Of a DNA stretch of 64,000 nt, positions 16,552 to 24,895 are shown one piece after another. Source of the stretch: VXPQ01 sp965116435 (GTDB taxonomy: Bacteria > Bacteroidota > Rhodothermia > Rhodothermales > VXPQ01); NCBI GenBank assembly GCA_965116435.1, contig OZ220686.1, positions 744,001 to 808,000 of the forward strand, given 5' to 3'. Numbering within the stretch: the first letter of the stretch is position 1; each line of letters opens with the position of its first letter. The translations under genes and the position numbers were made by a program. Under the pieces are notes generated by a model. That model worked only from the letters and a program-made list of their open reading frames with translations, was not told the origin of the DNA and ran no database searches.

Positions 16552-18849
16552 CTAAAACTGGACTTTCATGCCCGCAATGGGAACCAAAGGGAGCTGATCG
16601 GTGCGCTGGGTCGTGAGCAAGTCCAGCGAAAAGAGATTCGCCCGGTCATAGGCGTTCATCACGCCGACCTGCACGGTCATGGCGGCTTCAAGCGGCAAAT
16701 CGAATGCCCGCTCCACGGTCACGTCCAGCCGATGATAGGTCGGGAGGATGCCCCGGTACGGAATGTTTTCGTAGATGACCCGGGGAAATCCGCGCACGTT
16801 GCGGACGTTGACGGGGCCATCCATCAACACGAAGCCGTCGAACCCCTCGACAGGCGTGTACGGCAGCCCGGACCCGAATTGCCACCGGGCGTTTATGTCG
16901 AAACCGTATAGGGCCACCTTGCCCAGCATATTGACCTGGTGGCGCCGGTCGTGCGGCGGGCGAAACCGGCCGGGATTGTGCACCGCCGGGCTCGCCGGAT
17001 CTATTTCATACCGGGTATAGGACAAGCCGTAGTTCACGAACCCGTAAAAACGGGACCGCCGCACTTCCATGCGCAAATCGAAGCCGTAGGCGGCGCCGTG
17101 GGCCTCCTGCAAGCGCGTGGTGAAGCCCGGAAACGCCGTCCATTCCCCAATAAAAAGGTGGTCCATGCTTTTGTAAAACCCCTCGATGGAGCATTCCAGC
17201 CAGGGAACGGGTTCGACCCGGTACCCGAGCAGCGCGTGCATGGAGCGCATGGCCTCGCTGGAAGGCGTTTGCACCCAGGCCGTAAAAATGTTCGTGGCGT
17301 CGCGGCGATCGCTCAGGCCCACGGTGACCTGCCGGTACACGCCCGCCGCAGCGCTCCACTCCTGCACGCCGCGCTGCAAGCGCAGACGCAGCCGGGGCTC
17401 GAAATAGTCGCCCGTGCTGCCCATCGTCTGCACGGTGAGCCCCGGCCGCACGTACAACCCGCCGCCCACGTATATTTCCGGCTGGATGTAGGCGCCTACG
17501 TTTGTGGGCGCCCCGCGTCCGACCGTAAGATTCTGAAACAGCCCGCCCAGCACGGTTTCTGTGAGCGGCGTCCGCAGGAAAAATCCCCACTTGACCTCCG
17601 AACGCTGGGCGAAATTCGTCATATTGACGGCCAAATTGAACAATTCGAGGTCGGAAATGCGGATCGGTTCGTCGCGCGGCCCGAAGGAACTTTCCAAACG
17701 CGAAACGGACACAAGCACTTCGCTCAGAATCGGCAGGATGCGCGGCGCGGACAGGTAGCGCACGCCAAGCGCCGTGTTGCGCCAGCTGACCTCATCGCTG
17801 CGCCGCAACGGGTCGTCGGTGGGCGTAAGCGTGCCCCGGTCGAAGGTTTTCAGCCCCGTTACGGAAAGTTGGCGGTTCGGGCCGAGGCGGGCATGCATTT
17901 TCCCGAACACATCGTCGAACACGTAGGGAAGCGGCGCGGACACGTACCGGGAAGCCAGTTCGTCCAGCATGGAATACCGGGCGGCGGCCAGAAACGAGAT
18001 GCGGCCCGGCACAATGGGTCCCTCAAGATGTCCCGCGCTGGTAAACGGCGACAAGGCCGCAGAAGCATGGATAGCGCGCTTGTTTCCGTTGCGAGAATGC
18101 ACATCGATCACCGAGGAAATTCTCCCCGAAAATTCCGCCCCGAATCCTCCGGCGTACACATCGGCCCGGTTGACGATTTCGGAAGAAAACGCCGAATAGA
18201 AACCCAGCACATGGAACGGCTGGTAAATCTCGATGCCGTCCAGCAACGTAAGGTTTTGCGTAGGCTCGCCGCCCCGGATGAACACCTGCCCGCCCCGATC
18301 CCCCATCAGGACGACGCTGGGAATGGTGGAAAGATAGGACGCCAGATCGCCCGACACGTCCGGCGACGGGATCAGCTCAATGTCTTCCGGGCGGACGGTT
18401 TGCTGGCCGGCCGTTACGCGCGCCGCCCCGTCGTCGCGCTGCGCCTCGACGGAAATGCCCTCCATGGCCAGGGCGTCTTCCCGAAGCACGATATTCACCA
18501 GGAGGCGGGCGTCCGACTCAATGTCCAGCGTATCCACATACGTCGCGAACCCTATAAAGGACGCCTGCAGCGCATAGCGTCCGGGCGAAATGCGTCCGAT
18601 AAGAAAGAATCCGTCTTCGTTGGACACGCCCCCCTTCAGCGCGCCGGACAGGTTATCGACCGATACGTTGACGCCCTGAAGCGATTCCCCGCCCGGGTCC
18701 GTCGTAACGAACCCCCGGACGGAGGCGGATTGCGCCCGCGCTTCAGGCAACACCCCCGGCAATACACCCGGAGCCAGCCCGACAGTCCCGGACAGGACCG
18801 CCAGCGCCCACAGGCGAAGAGATGCGCTATGGATGCCCTGTAACGTCAT
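16552..18849 (-). CDS. TonB-dependent receptor with carboxypeptidase-regulatory-like domain, short form (module II)
   Basis: It is a 765-residue outer-membrane transporter. A signal peptide ends in EARAQ near residue 39, and a CarboxypepD_reg-like beta sandwich follows (about 42-125; VRGFVTTDPGGESLQGVNV). The plug has RGGEPTQNLTLLDGIEIYQ and the barrel ends in a terminal Phe (GMKVQF). It is too short for SusC and partners with DUF4249 instead. The start overlaps the upstream TPR gene by ATGA. Its close paralogue is at 31546; the two share the DVSGDLA-YLS segment and the GDRGGQ-FIRGGEP plug block. Confidence 0.87.
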   Translation of the reverse strand: MTLQGIHSASLRLWALAVLSGTVGLAPGVLPGVLPEARAQSASVRGFVTTDPGGESLQGVNVSVDNLSGALKGGVSNEDGFFLIGRISPGRYALQASFIGFATYVDTLDIESDARLLVNIVLREDALAMEGISVEAQRDDGAARVTAGQQTVRPEDIELIPSPDVSGDLASYLSTIPSVVLMGDRGGQVFIRGGEPTQNLTLLDGIEIYQPFHVLGFYSAFSSEIVNRADVYAGGFGAEFSGRISSVIDVHSRNGNKRAIHASAALSPFTSAGHLEGPIVPGRISFLAAARYSMLDELASRYVSAPLPYVFDDVFGKMHARLGPNRQLSVTGLKTFDRGTLTPTDDPLRRSDEVSWRNTALGVRYLSAPRILPILSEVLVSVSRLESSFGPRDEPIRISDLELFNLAVNMTNFAQRSEVKWGFFLRTPLTETVLGGLFQNLTVGRGAPTNVGAYIQPEIYVGGGLYVRPGLTVQTMGSTGDYFEPRLRLRLQRGVQEWSAAAGVYRQVTVGLSDRRDATNIFTAWVQTPSSEAMRSMHALLGYRVEPVPWLECSIEGFYKSMDHLFIGEWTAFPGFTTRLQEAHGAAYGFDLRMEVRRSRFYGFVNYGLSYTRYEIDPASPAVHNPGRFRPPHDRRHQVNMLGKVALYGFDINARWQFGSGLPYTPVEGFDGFVLMDGPVNVRNVRGFPRVIYENIPYRGILPTYHRLDVTVERAFDLPLEAAMTVQVGVMNAYDRANLFSLDLLTTQRTDQLPLVPIAGMKVQF

Positions 18850-20138
18850 GGCCCGGAGGAGGCATTGAGGCGGGCCAGCGACTGCCGCGCCATGTCGTTG
18901 TACGGCTCGAGGCGCAAGGCGGCTTCCCAGACCCGCTTCGCATTCTCCAGATCTCCCGACATGGCGTACAAACTGCCCAGATTAATCAAGGCGTGCACAT
19001 TCGTCGCATCCGCCTGCGCCATGCCTTCGAACGACCGGATCGCGGACAGGGTATCGCCCCGCAACAAGTGCAGCACGGCCACATTGTTCCGAAAATCGGC
19101 ATTCTCCGGGTCCAGATACAGCGCCACGCTGTAGGCTTTCATGGCTTCGTCGTATCGGCGGGCCTGCCGCAATAACGCCCCGAGGCCCGCATGCGCGTAG
19201 GGGTCTTCCGCATACGTCCGGGAGGCAGTGGTCTGGTTCGTAATGTCTGCCTGGAGCGCACGAAGTTCCTCGGCGTACTGCTGCACCGCTTCCGCCTCGT
19301 CCGTCCGGCCCAGCCGCATCAGCACCTGGCCCATGTTGTAATGCGCCCCCTGATGCCACGGCCATTCCTGCACGACGGCTTCCAGCGGGGCCAGCGCCTC
19401 TTCCCATCGCCCCAGTTTGACAAGGTACGACGCAATATGGTATCGATATTCGGGATTATCGGGCGCATGGGCCAGGGCGCGGCGGGCGCTGCGGAGCGCG
19501 CCCTCGAAATCCCCCGCATCGTCCAGCAACAACGCCGTCCCGAAATGGGCCTGCGCAAAGGCGCTGTCGAGCGCCAGCGCCTCCCCGAAAGCGTTGCGGG
19601 CGCTGTCCGGCTCGCCCAGTTCGATGTAGGCGCGAGCCATGCCCAGCCAGGGCCGGGGGTCGGGCGCCCGCGCCAGCTCGCGTCGAAAGTACTCCACCGA
19701 TTGTACGTACTCCTGCCGCTGCCAGGCCGTATTGCCCAAGTTGTTCCACGCGCCCGGGTACGACGGACGAATCGCAAGCACGGCCTGGTAGGCCGAATCC
19801 GCCTTGTCCAGCCGGTGCAAACCCGCGTAGATACGGCCGCGCAAAAACGGAATGTCCGCCAGTTCCGGCGCCGCCGCCGCCACGCTGTCCGCAAACGCAA
19901 AGGCTTGCGCAAAATCGTTCCGGGCCAGGGCTTCGCTGCTCAGCCGGATAAAACGGTTGGCCTCGGGAGACACAGGCTGCGCATCCCGGACGCCGGACCG
20001 GTTCGGGGCTTCGCGGACGCCCGGTTCGCTGGCGCCCGGTTCGTTGGCGCCCGGTTCGCTGGCGCACCCTCCAAGGGCGAACAGGACGGCCATGAGCGCG
20101 CCCGCAACAACCGGAATCCGACGACGACAAACCATCAC
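18846..20138 (-). CDS. TPR-repeat lipoprotein (module II, second copy)
   Basis: It is a 430-residue lipoprotein with lipobox ALGGC (Cys25), then a 5-residue repeat linker ([A/N/S]EPGA three times, encoded by a 15-bp minisatellite) and about nine or ten tetratricopeptide repeats. The repeats carry the usual W/L-G-Y-A-F-A-P spacing, for example AWNNLGNTAWQRQEYVQSVEYFRRELARAP. It probably scaffolds an envelope complex. It overlaps both neighbours by ATGA, so TPR-TPR-TonB is translationally coupled. Paralogues are at 20135 and 35434. Confidence 0.85.
   Translation of the reverse strand: MMVCRRRIPVVAGALMAVLFALGGCASEPGANEPGASEPGVREAPNRSGVRDAQPVSPEANRFIRLSSEALARNDFAQAFAFADSVAAAAPELADIPFLRGRIYAGLHRLDKADSAYQAVLAIRPSYPGAWNNLGNTAWQRQEYVQSVEYFRRELARAPDPRPWLGMARAYIELGEPDSARNAFGEALALDSAFAQAHFGTALLLDDAGDFEGALRSARRALAHAPDNPEYRYHIASYLVKLGRWEEALAPLEAVVQEWPWHQGAHYNMGQVLMRLGRTDEAEAVQQYAEELRALQADITNQTTASRTYAEDPYAHAGLGALLRQARRYDEAMKAYSVALYLDPENADFRNNVAVLHLLRGDTLSAIRSFEGMAQADATNVHALINLGSLYAMSGDLENAKRVWEAALRLEPYNDMARQSLARLNASSGP
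20019..20063 (-). repeat. 15-bp in-frame minisatellite in a TPR lipoprotein
   Basis: GCCCGGTTCGCTGGC is repeated three times with single changes. It encodes the flexible linker just after the lipidated cysteine, so copy-number change would alter tether length without breaking the frame. Confidence 0.85.
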
Positions 20139-21388
20139 GGCGTACGGGACGAAGGAGGAAGATGCGACAGGTACGAAACGGCCTCCTCGTGGCCGGGGGC
20201 ATGTTCAAGCACGGTTTCCCAGGCGGCGCGGGCTTCTTCGTAGTTGCCCGACAGCGCATGGAGCGTGCCCAGATTCAACCACACGTCCGGCTGGGTGGGC
20301 GCAAGGCGCAGCAAGGCTTCGTAGCGCCCCATGGCCCGGGCGGTGTCCCCTGCGGCAAGATGCAGGTTGGCGATATTGTTGTGCAGCTCCAGCCAGCCCG
20401 GACGCAGGGACAGCGCCACCGTAAGCGCCTCGATCGCCTCGTCCACGCGGCCCGACCTGCGCAACGACTCGCCATACTGGACCCAGAGCAAGGCTTCCGT
20501 GCTGTTCGTCTTGATGCGCTCCACCCACTCCTCCACGTCTCGCTGCATGGCCAGCAGGGTGTCGGCGCGGGCCAGGGTTCGAGCGGCGCGCGCTTCCTCC
20601 CCCAGGCCGTTCAGCGCCTGTCCAAGATTGTAATGCGCCGGATAATGCCATGGAATCCCGCCGGCGACGCGTGTCAGAACCTCCGCAGCGGCCTCCAGAT
20701 CGCCGTGGCGCAAACGCTGCACCCCGTACACGTAGGCGTAATTCAGGTTGTCCGGGTCCAGCGCAAGGCCTTGTTCGGAGTACGCCAGCGCCGTCTCGAA
20801 ATCGCCCGCGTCTTCATGAAGTTGCCCAAGCCACATGTACGCCGTCGGGTTGGAGGAATCCGCCGCAATGGCCTGCTCGTACGCCCGGCGCGCGCTGTCC
20901 GGCTTGCCCGTATCCGCATAGGCGCGCCCGAGTTGCGTCAGATAATCCGTCGTTTCCGCAACATGGCTGCGTTCCTTCTGGTAGAGCGAGAGCGCTTCCG
21001 CCGGTTCGCCGTACATATAGGCCCCGTTCCCCCGGTTGAACCACACGCCCGGATAGTCAGGGTCCAGTTCCAGCGTCTTTTCGTAGGCCTCCGTAGCCCG
21101 GTCCATCTGCCGGAGCGCCGTAAACGCGCGAGCGCGCATAAAAGGAATATCGGCCAGATCGGGCGCATGGCGGGCCGCGCTGTCCGCCAGCGCGAGCGCC
21201 GCGCCGTAGTACCCGGTCTCGAACGCCTGCTGCGCGTCCACCAGAAATTCCACCGCTTTCGGATCGGTGTTGCGGCGAACCTGTTCGGTCACGGACGGCG
21301 CGTCGCCCTCCGGGTCGCCGCATCCCCCCGCAGCGACCGCAAGCGTTGTCCCAAGAAAGGCGATCCACAGGATACGTGCGTTGCGCAT
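20135..21388 (-). CDS. TPR-repeat lipoprotein (module II, first copy)
   Basis: It is a 417-residue lipoprotein with lipobox VAAGGC (Cys23) and about ten TPR units, e.g. GVWFNRGNGAYMYGEPAEALSLYQKE and AYMWLGQLHEDAGDFETALAYSEQGLALDP. The last nearly matches WLGQLHEEMGDFEAAIALS in the protein at 35434, showing descent from a common gene. It lies downstream of the CRTAC1 gene and a truncated MITE copy, and overlaps the next TPR gene by ATGA. Likely an envelope scaffold; partner unknown. Confidence 0.85.
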   Translation of the reverse strand: MRNARILWIAFLGTTLAVAAGGCGDPEGDAPSVTEQVRRNTDPKAVEFLVDAQQAFETGYYGAALALADSAARHAPDLADIPFMRARAFTALRQMDRATEAYEKTLELDPDYPGVWFNRGNGAYMYGEPAEALSLYQKERSHVAETTDYLTQLGRAYADTGKPDSARRAYEQAIAADSSNPTAYMWLGQLHEDAGDFETALAYSEQGLALDPDNLNYAYVYGVQRLRHGDLEAAAEVLTRVAGGIPWHYPAHYNLGQALNGLGEEARAARTLARADTLLAMQRDVEEWVERIKTNSTEALLWVQYGESLRRSGRVDEAIEALTVALSLRPGWLELHNNIANLHLAAGDTARAMGRYEALLRLAPTQPDVWLNLGTLHALSGNYEEARAAWETVLEHAPGHEEAVSYLSHLPPSSRTP

Positions 21389-21410
21389 GCCGGATATTGC
21401 ATTATGAAAA

Positions 21411-21447
21411 GGATACGCTGATTAAATCCGCAAAAATCAGCGCATCC
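21411..21447 (+). repeat. Stand-alone MITE-end hairpin
   Basis: GGATACGCTGATT and AATCAGCGCATCC form a near-perfect 13-base inverted repeat around 11 bases. It has the sequence of one terminal repeat of the MITE family without the body. It lies 23 bases upstream of the TPR start at 21388 and next to truncated copy C. Confidence 0.65.
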
Positions 21448-21459
21448 GGAAATATTTCA

Positions 21460-21673
21460 GGATGCACTGATCAAATCCACTTCGATCAGCGCTTCACGTA
21501 CGCAAGTAGCGTTTGTAATGATTCCAGCGTTAAAATCAGCGGAAAACACGGCGTTTTGCACCGTCTGGGTCGTGAAGCGCCCTTCGGGAGGCATCGAGGA
21601 ACACGCTGGCTGCGTCATTCCTCATTACGCGGGGCCACCACACTACCTGCTTCGTCATTCCTTGCCAGCGCAG
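21460..21673 (-). mobile_element. Truncated MITE-like copy C
   Basis: The left end (GGATGCACTGATCAAATCCA) and about 210 bases match copy B. The last ~40 bases, including the second inverted end, are missing. The break falls 14 bases from the CRTAC1 stop, so it may have removed intergenic DNA or the original gene end. Confidence 0.75.
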
Positions 21674-21686
21674 CCCAAACGGTTCG

Positions 21687-23450
21687 TTACGGCGCGACGG
21701 GCAATGCCGTTCGGGACGCGACGCCCTCCCCTTCGACCACATGCACCTCATGGCCCGCAGGTATGCCGACATGGCGCTCCAGGCGGCCATCCGGCCACCG
21801 TACGGTCAGCGTATCCGCCCGGGCCGCCGATCCCAATCCGAACGTCAGCGTTTTTTCCGATTGCGAAAGATAGCCGGAACCCGTCCGGACCCGCCGCACC
21901 TGGCGCCCGGGCCGGACGCCGCCCGCCGTAACCGTCACCTGCGCGCCGAGGGCGTCGAGATTGCCCGTCCCGCCCTCCGAACGCCCCGTCAGACGCACCC
22001 GCAACACATGCCCCCCGGACGAATCGTTGCGCAACAAGCGCGCCGGGCCATTGTTTTCCGTCACCAGCAGATCCACGTCTCCATCGCGGTCGTAGTCCGC
22101 CTTCGCCACGGCCCGCGCCACCATCGCCTCCGTAAACACGCCCCCGACGGAGTCCGCGAGGTCCACCCAGGTTCCCTCCCCCTCGTTCACAAACAAATGC
22201 GGAGGCTGCCGGTACGCCGACCCGTCAATGGGGTCGAGGTACACATGCCCGTTGGCCACATACAAATCCAGATCGCCGTCCCGTTCCACGTCGAAAAGCA
22301 ACACCCCGAAGGCCAGCGTCGTCAGGCTGGACTGCCCGATGCGGGAGGCCGCCGCGCGATCCATGAACCATCCGCTCGCCGTACGCCGGTACACCCCGAT
22401 CATTTCGCTGGAAAAATTCCCCACGAACACCGAGGGCATGCCTGTCGTATCCACGATCCCGACGTCCACCCCCATGCCGGCGCGCGCCTCCCCATGCTCC
22501 CCGTAGGCAATGCCCCGGAGCACCCCCTGCTCGACAAAGCCCCCGCCGCCGTCGTTGATATACAAAAGGTCCGGCTCCCCGTCATTGACCACCACCAGAT
22601 CGGACCAGCCGTCCTCGTTGAAATCCCATTCGGCGACGGCGAGCGACTTGCCGGGCGTATCCGTCAGGCCGCTCGCCTGCGTACGCTCCGTAAATGTGCC
22701 GTCCCCATTGTTGCGGTAAAAATAGCTCGGAGCGCCCGGATACGTGGCCGGACGGCAATAATCCGGGCGCCCGTCCGCCCGAAAACATTCCATGTCGCTG
22801 GCGAGCGACCAGATGGCGTAGCCGGGCACGTAGAGATCCAGATGCCCGTCCAGATCGGCGTCGAAGAACAGCGGCGAACTGCTCCATCCCGGCGGACCCG
22901 CCACGCCCGCCATGCGCCCGATCTCCGTAAAAAAACGCCCGCCAGAAGGCCCGGAATCGTTGCGAAAAAGCAGATTTTCCCCGAAAACCGCCAGAAAAAT
23001 ATCCTGATCGCCGTCGTTATCGTAATCGGCGGCCGTCACGCCCGTTGCCCAGGCCCGCGCCTCGTCCAGGCCCGTCTCGCGGGTCACATCGGTAAAGGTC
23101 CCGTCCCGGTCGTTGCGGAAAAGGCGCAGGGCGCGCACATCCGGCGGCCCGGTCGACGACAGGCTTCCTCCCCCCACCAAAACAATATCTTCCCAGCCAT
23201 CCCCGTCGTAATCCACGAACCCGCCCCCGGCGCCCATCTGTTCGGGAAACCAAAAACGGTTTTCGCTTCCGTTTACATGACGAAAATCCCCCAGGCCGGC
23301 CGCCGCGGAAACCTCTTGAAACGCTATGCCGTGCGCGGAAGCAACCTCCGGCGCAGCGTGCCCGGTGCGCGGCCCACTCCCCCCGCATCCGCCCGAAAAA
23401 ATCAGGAGGACGAGGGACAGGACTCCACCGGCGACAGGACGCACAAGCAT
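21687..23450 (-). CDS. CRTAC1-family lipoprotein with FG-GAP/VCBS repeats and ASPIC/UnbV domain (module II)
   Basis: It is a 587-residue protein starting with a lipoprotein signal (lipobox FSGGC, Cys22). Seven-bladed FG-GAP/VCBS repeats follow, with calcium-binding loops such as DYDGDGWED, DYDNDGDQD, DADLDGHLD and DVERDGDLD. A C-terminal ASPIC/UnbV domain covers about residues 480-585. The ATG at 23450 is used because upstream in-frame sequence is MITE copy E rather than protein. Family members are extracellular and of unknown biochemical role, possibly adhesion or ligand binding. It lies between the PorV-like and TPR genes, as do its two paralogues in module I. Confidence 0.85.
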   Translation of the reverse strand: MLVRPVAGGVLSLVLLIFSGGCGGSGPRTGHAAPEVASAHGIAFQEVSAAAGLGDFRHVNGSENRFWFPEQMGAGGGFVDYDGDGWEDIVLVGGGSLSSTGPPDVRALRLFRNDRDGTFTDVTRETGLDEARAWATGVTAADYDNDGDQDIFLAVFGENLLFRNDSGPSGGRFFTEIGRMAGVAGPPGWSSSPLFFDADLDGHLDLYVPGYAIWSLASDMECFRADGRPDYCRPATYPGAPSYFYRNNGDGTFTERTQASGLTDTPGKSLAVAEWDFNEDGWSDLVVVNDGEPDLLYINDGGGGFVEQGVLRGIAYGEHGEARAGMGVDVGIVDTTGMPSVFVGNFSSEMIGVYRRTASGWFMDRAAASRIGQSSLTTLAFGVLLFDVERDGDLDLYVANGHVYLDPIDGSAYRQPPHLFVNEGEGTWVDLADSVGGVFTEAMVARAVAKADYDRDGDVDLLVTENNGPARLLRNDSSGGHVLRVRLTGRSEGGTGNLDALGAQVTVTAGGVRPGRQVRRVRTGSGYLSQSEKTLTFGLGSAARADTLTVRWPDGRLERHVGIPAGHEVHVVEGEGVASRTALPVAP

Positions 23451-23503
23451 CCTCCCGAAAACGTTAAGCGCCGACGAACGACAATGCGCATGCACATGCA
23501 CAA

Positions 23504-23756
23504 GGATGCTCTGATTAAGTCCGCGAAGATCAGAGGCAGCGAGGGGTGTGCTGGCAAGGAATGACGAAGCAGCGTGGTAGGCCCCACGTAATGAGGAATG
23601 ACGCAGCCAGTGCGCTCCTCGATGCCTCCCGAAGGGCGCTTCACAACCCCGACGCCGCAACACGCCGTGTTTTCCGATGATTTTAACGATGAAATGATTA
23701 CAAGCGGTGCTTGCGTACGTGAAGCGCTGATCGAAGTGGATTTGATCAGTGCATCC
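23504..23756 (+). mobile_element. MITE-like inverted-repeat element, copy E
   Basis: It is a 253-bp full-length copy in the same orientation as copy A, with one end reading GGATGCTCTGATTAAGTCCG. It separates the PorV-like gene from CRTAC1 in module II, exactly where module I has the two genes overlapping, so it probably split a tighter arrangement. Confidence 0.8.
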
Positions 23757-23773
23757 TTAAGACACCAATCCCC

Positions 23774-24811
23774 TTAGAACGACATGCTCACGCCCATGCG
23801 ATGCACCGCTCCGAACAGCCCGAACGCCGTGTAGGCGTAATCCGCGGAGAAGCCTACCGCCGACGTATCGTACTTCAGACCGCCGCCCAGGCTGACGCCC
23901 TGCTCGTCCGTGGGATAGGTATACCCTGCGCGCACGGCCACCATATCCATGAACGTATACTCGCCGCCCGCCTTGAGTTGCTCGGAAAAGTCCCTCGGAC
24001 GCTCGGCTTCCAGCGAAAAGCGCAAGGCGTGCACATTCGGATCCATGGCCGTAAGGTCCAGCACATTCATGGATACGCCTACGTTGAAGGTAAGCGGCAG
24101 TTCGAAGTTCTCCTGCACGTAGCGCAGCTCCCGGGCGAAGTTGCGTACGCTCATGGCGAGGTTCAGGCTGCGGAACCCGGTGCGGTACATCAATCCGAAG
24201 TCGAACGCCACGGTGGACGTAGAGTTGGACTCGGTCGTCCCGTCCGACGACAGGACCGCATCGGAAAGGTCCTGCAAAACATACTTGGCGTTGCCGCCTA
24301 CGCTGAACCGATCCGTTACGGCAACCCCGTACCCAAGACCGATCGCCATAGCGGAAGGATCGGGGTTGCTTACGCCAAGCGCCTCGTATTCATCATACCC
24401 CCGCTCGTTGGTCGCGGCCACGGTGCCAATGATGCCGCCCCCGTAATCGGCGAACAGCAACGATGCCCCGAACACCCCGAAATTCGTGCGGAAGGCGGCG
24501 CTGGCCGTGTTGTAGGTGATGTCCGCAATCCAGTTCGTAATGCCGAATCCGGCGCTCATCCGGCCTTCCATCCAGCCCATGGCCGCCGGATTATAGAACA
24601 TGGCCGCCGACGAAGCGAATTCGCTGGCCGTGATGGCGTCGCTTTGCGCCGCCGCACGCGGATGCACGGAGATCTCCAGGAACTTGAAGTTCGTCTGCGC
24701 CAGTTTGTCCGTACCGACATCCTCGGTCGTGATCTGGGCAAAGGCTTCCGATGCGGTAAACACGGCAAACGCCGCAAGGACGATCAGGGTTATGTAGCGG
24801 TGATAGGTCAT
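23774..24811 (-). CDS. PorV/PorQ family outer-membrane barrel protein (module II)
   Basis: It is a 345-residue protein with a signal peptide ending AFAQ near residue 26. The family block follows (NFKFLEISVHPRAAAQSDA, then SSAAMFYNPAAMGWMEG), with 14 or so beta strands and a terminal Phe (MGVSMSF). PorV acts in T9SS as a shuttle or acceptor for secreted cargo; many relatives are of unknown role. Its position directly after a secreted protein with a T9SS-like C-terminal domain suggests the two work together. The paralogue at 40241 shares order and most motifs. Confidence 0.85.
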   Translation of the reverse strand: MTYHRYITLIVLAAFAVFTASEAFAQITTEDVGTDKLAQTNFKFLEISVHPRAAAQSDAITASEFASSAAMFYNPAAMGWMEGRMSAGFGITNWIADITYNTASAAFRTNFGVFGASLLFADYGGGIIGTVAATNERGYDEYEALGVSNPDPSAMAIGLGYGVAVTDRFSVGGNAKYVLQDLSDAVLSSDGTTESNSTSTVAFDFGLMYRTGFRSLNLAMSVRNFARELRYVQENFELPLTFNVGVSMNVLDLTAMDPNVHALRFSLEAERPRDFSEQLKAGGEYTFMDMVAVRAGYTYPTDEQGVSLGGGLKYDTSAVGFSADYAYTAFGLFGAVHRMGVSMSF

Positions 24812-24895
24812 TGAATCCTTTCTGGTTAGGTCCTGAGCGTATCTTCCAGCGACCGAGGCAAGGCGACGGCAACCGGGCGATGCTGCGTGGCGTGT

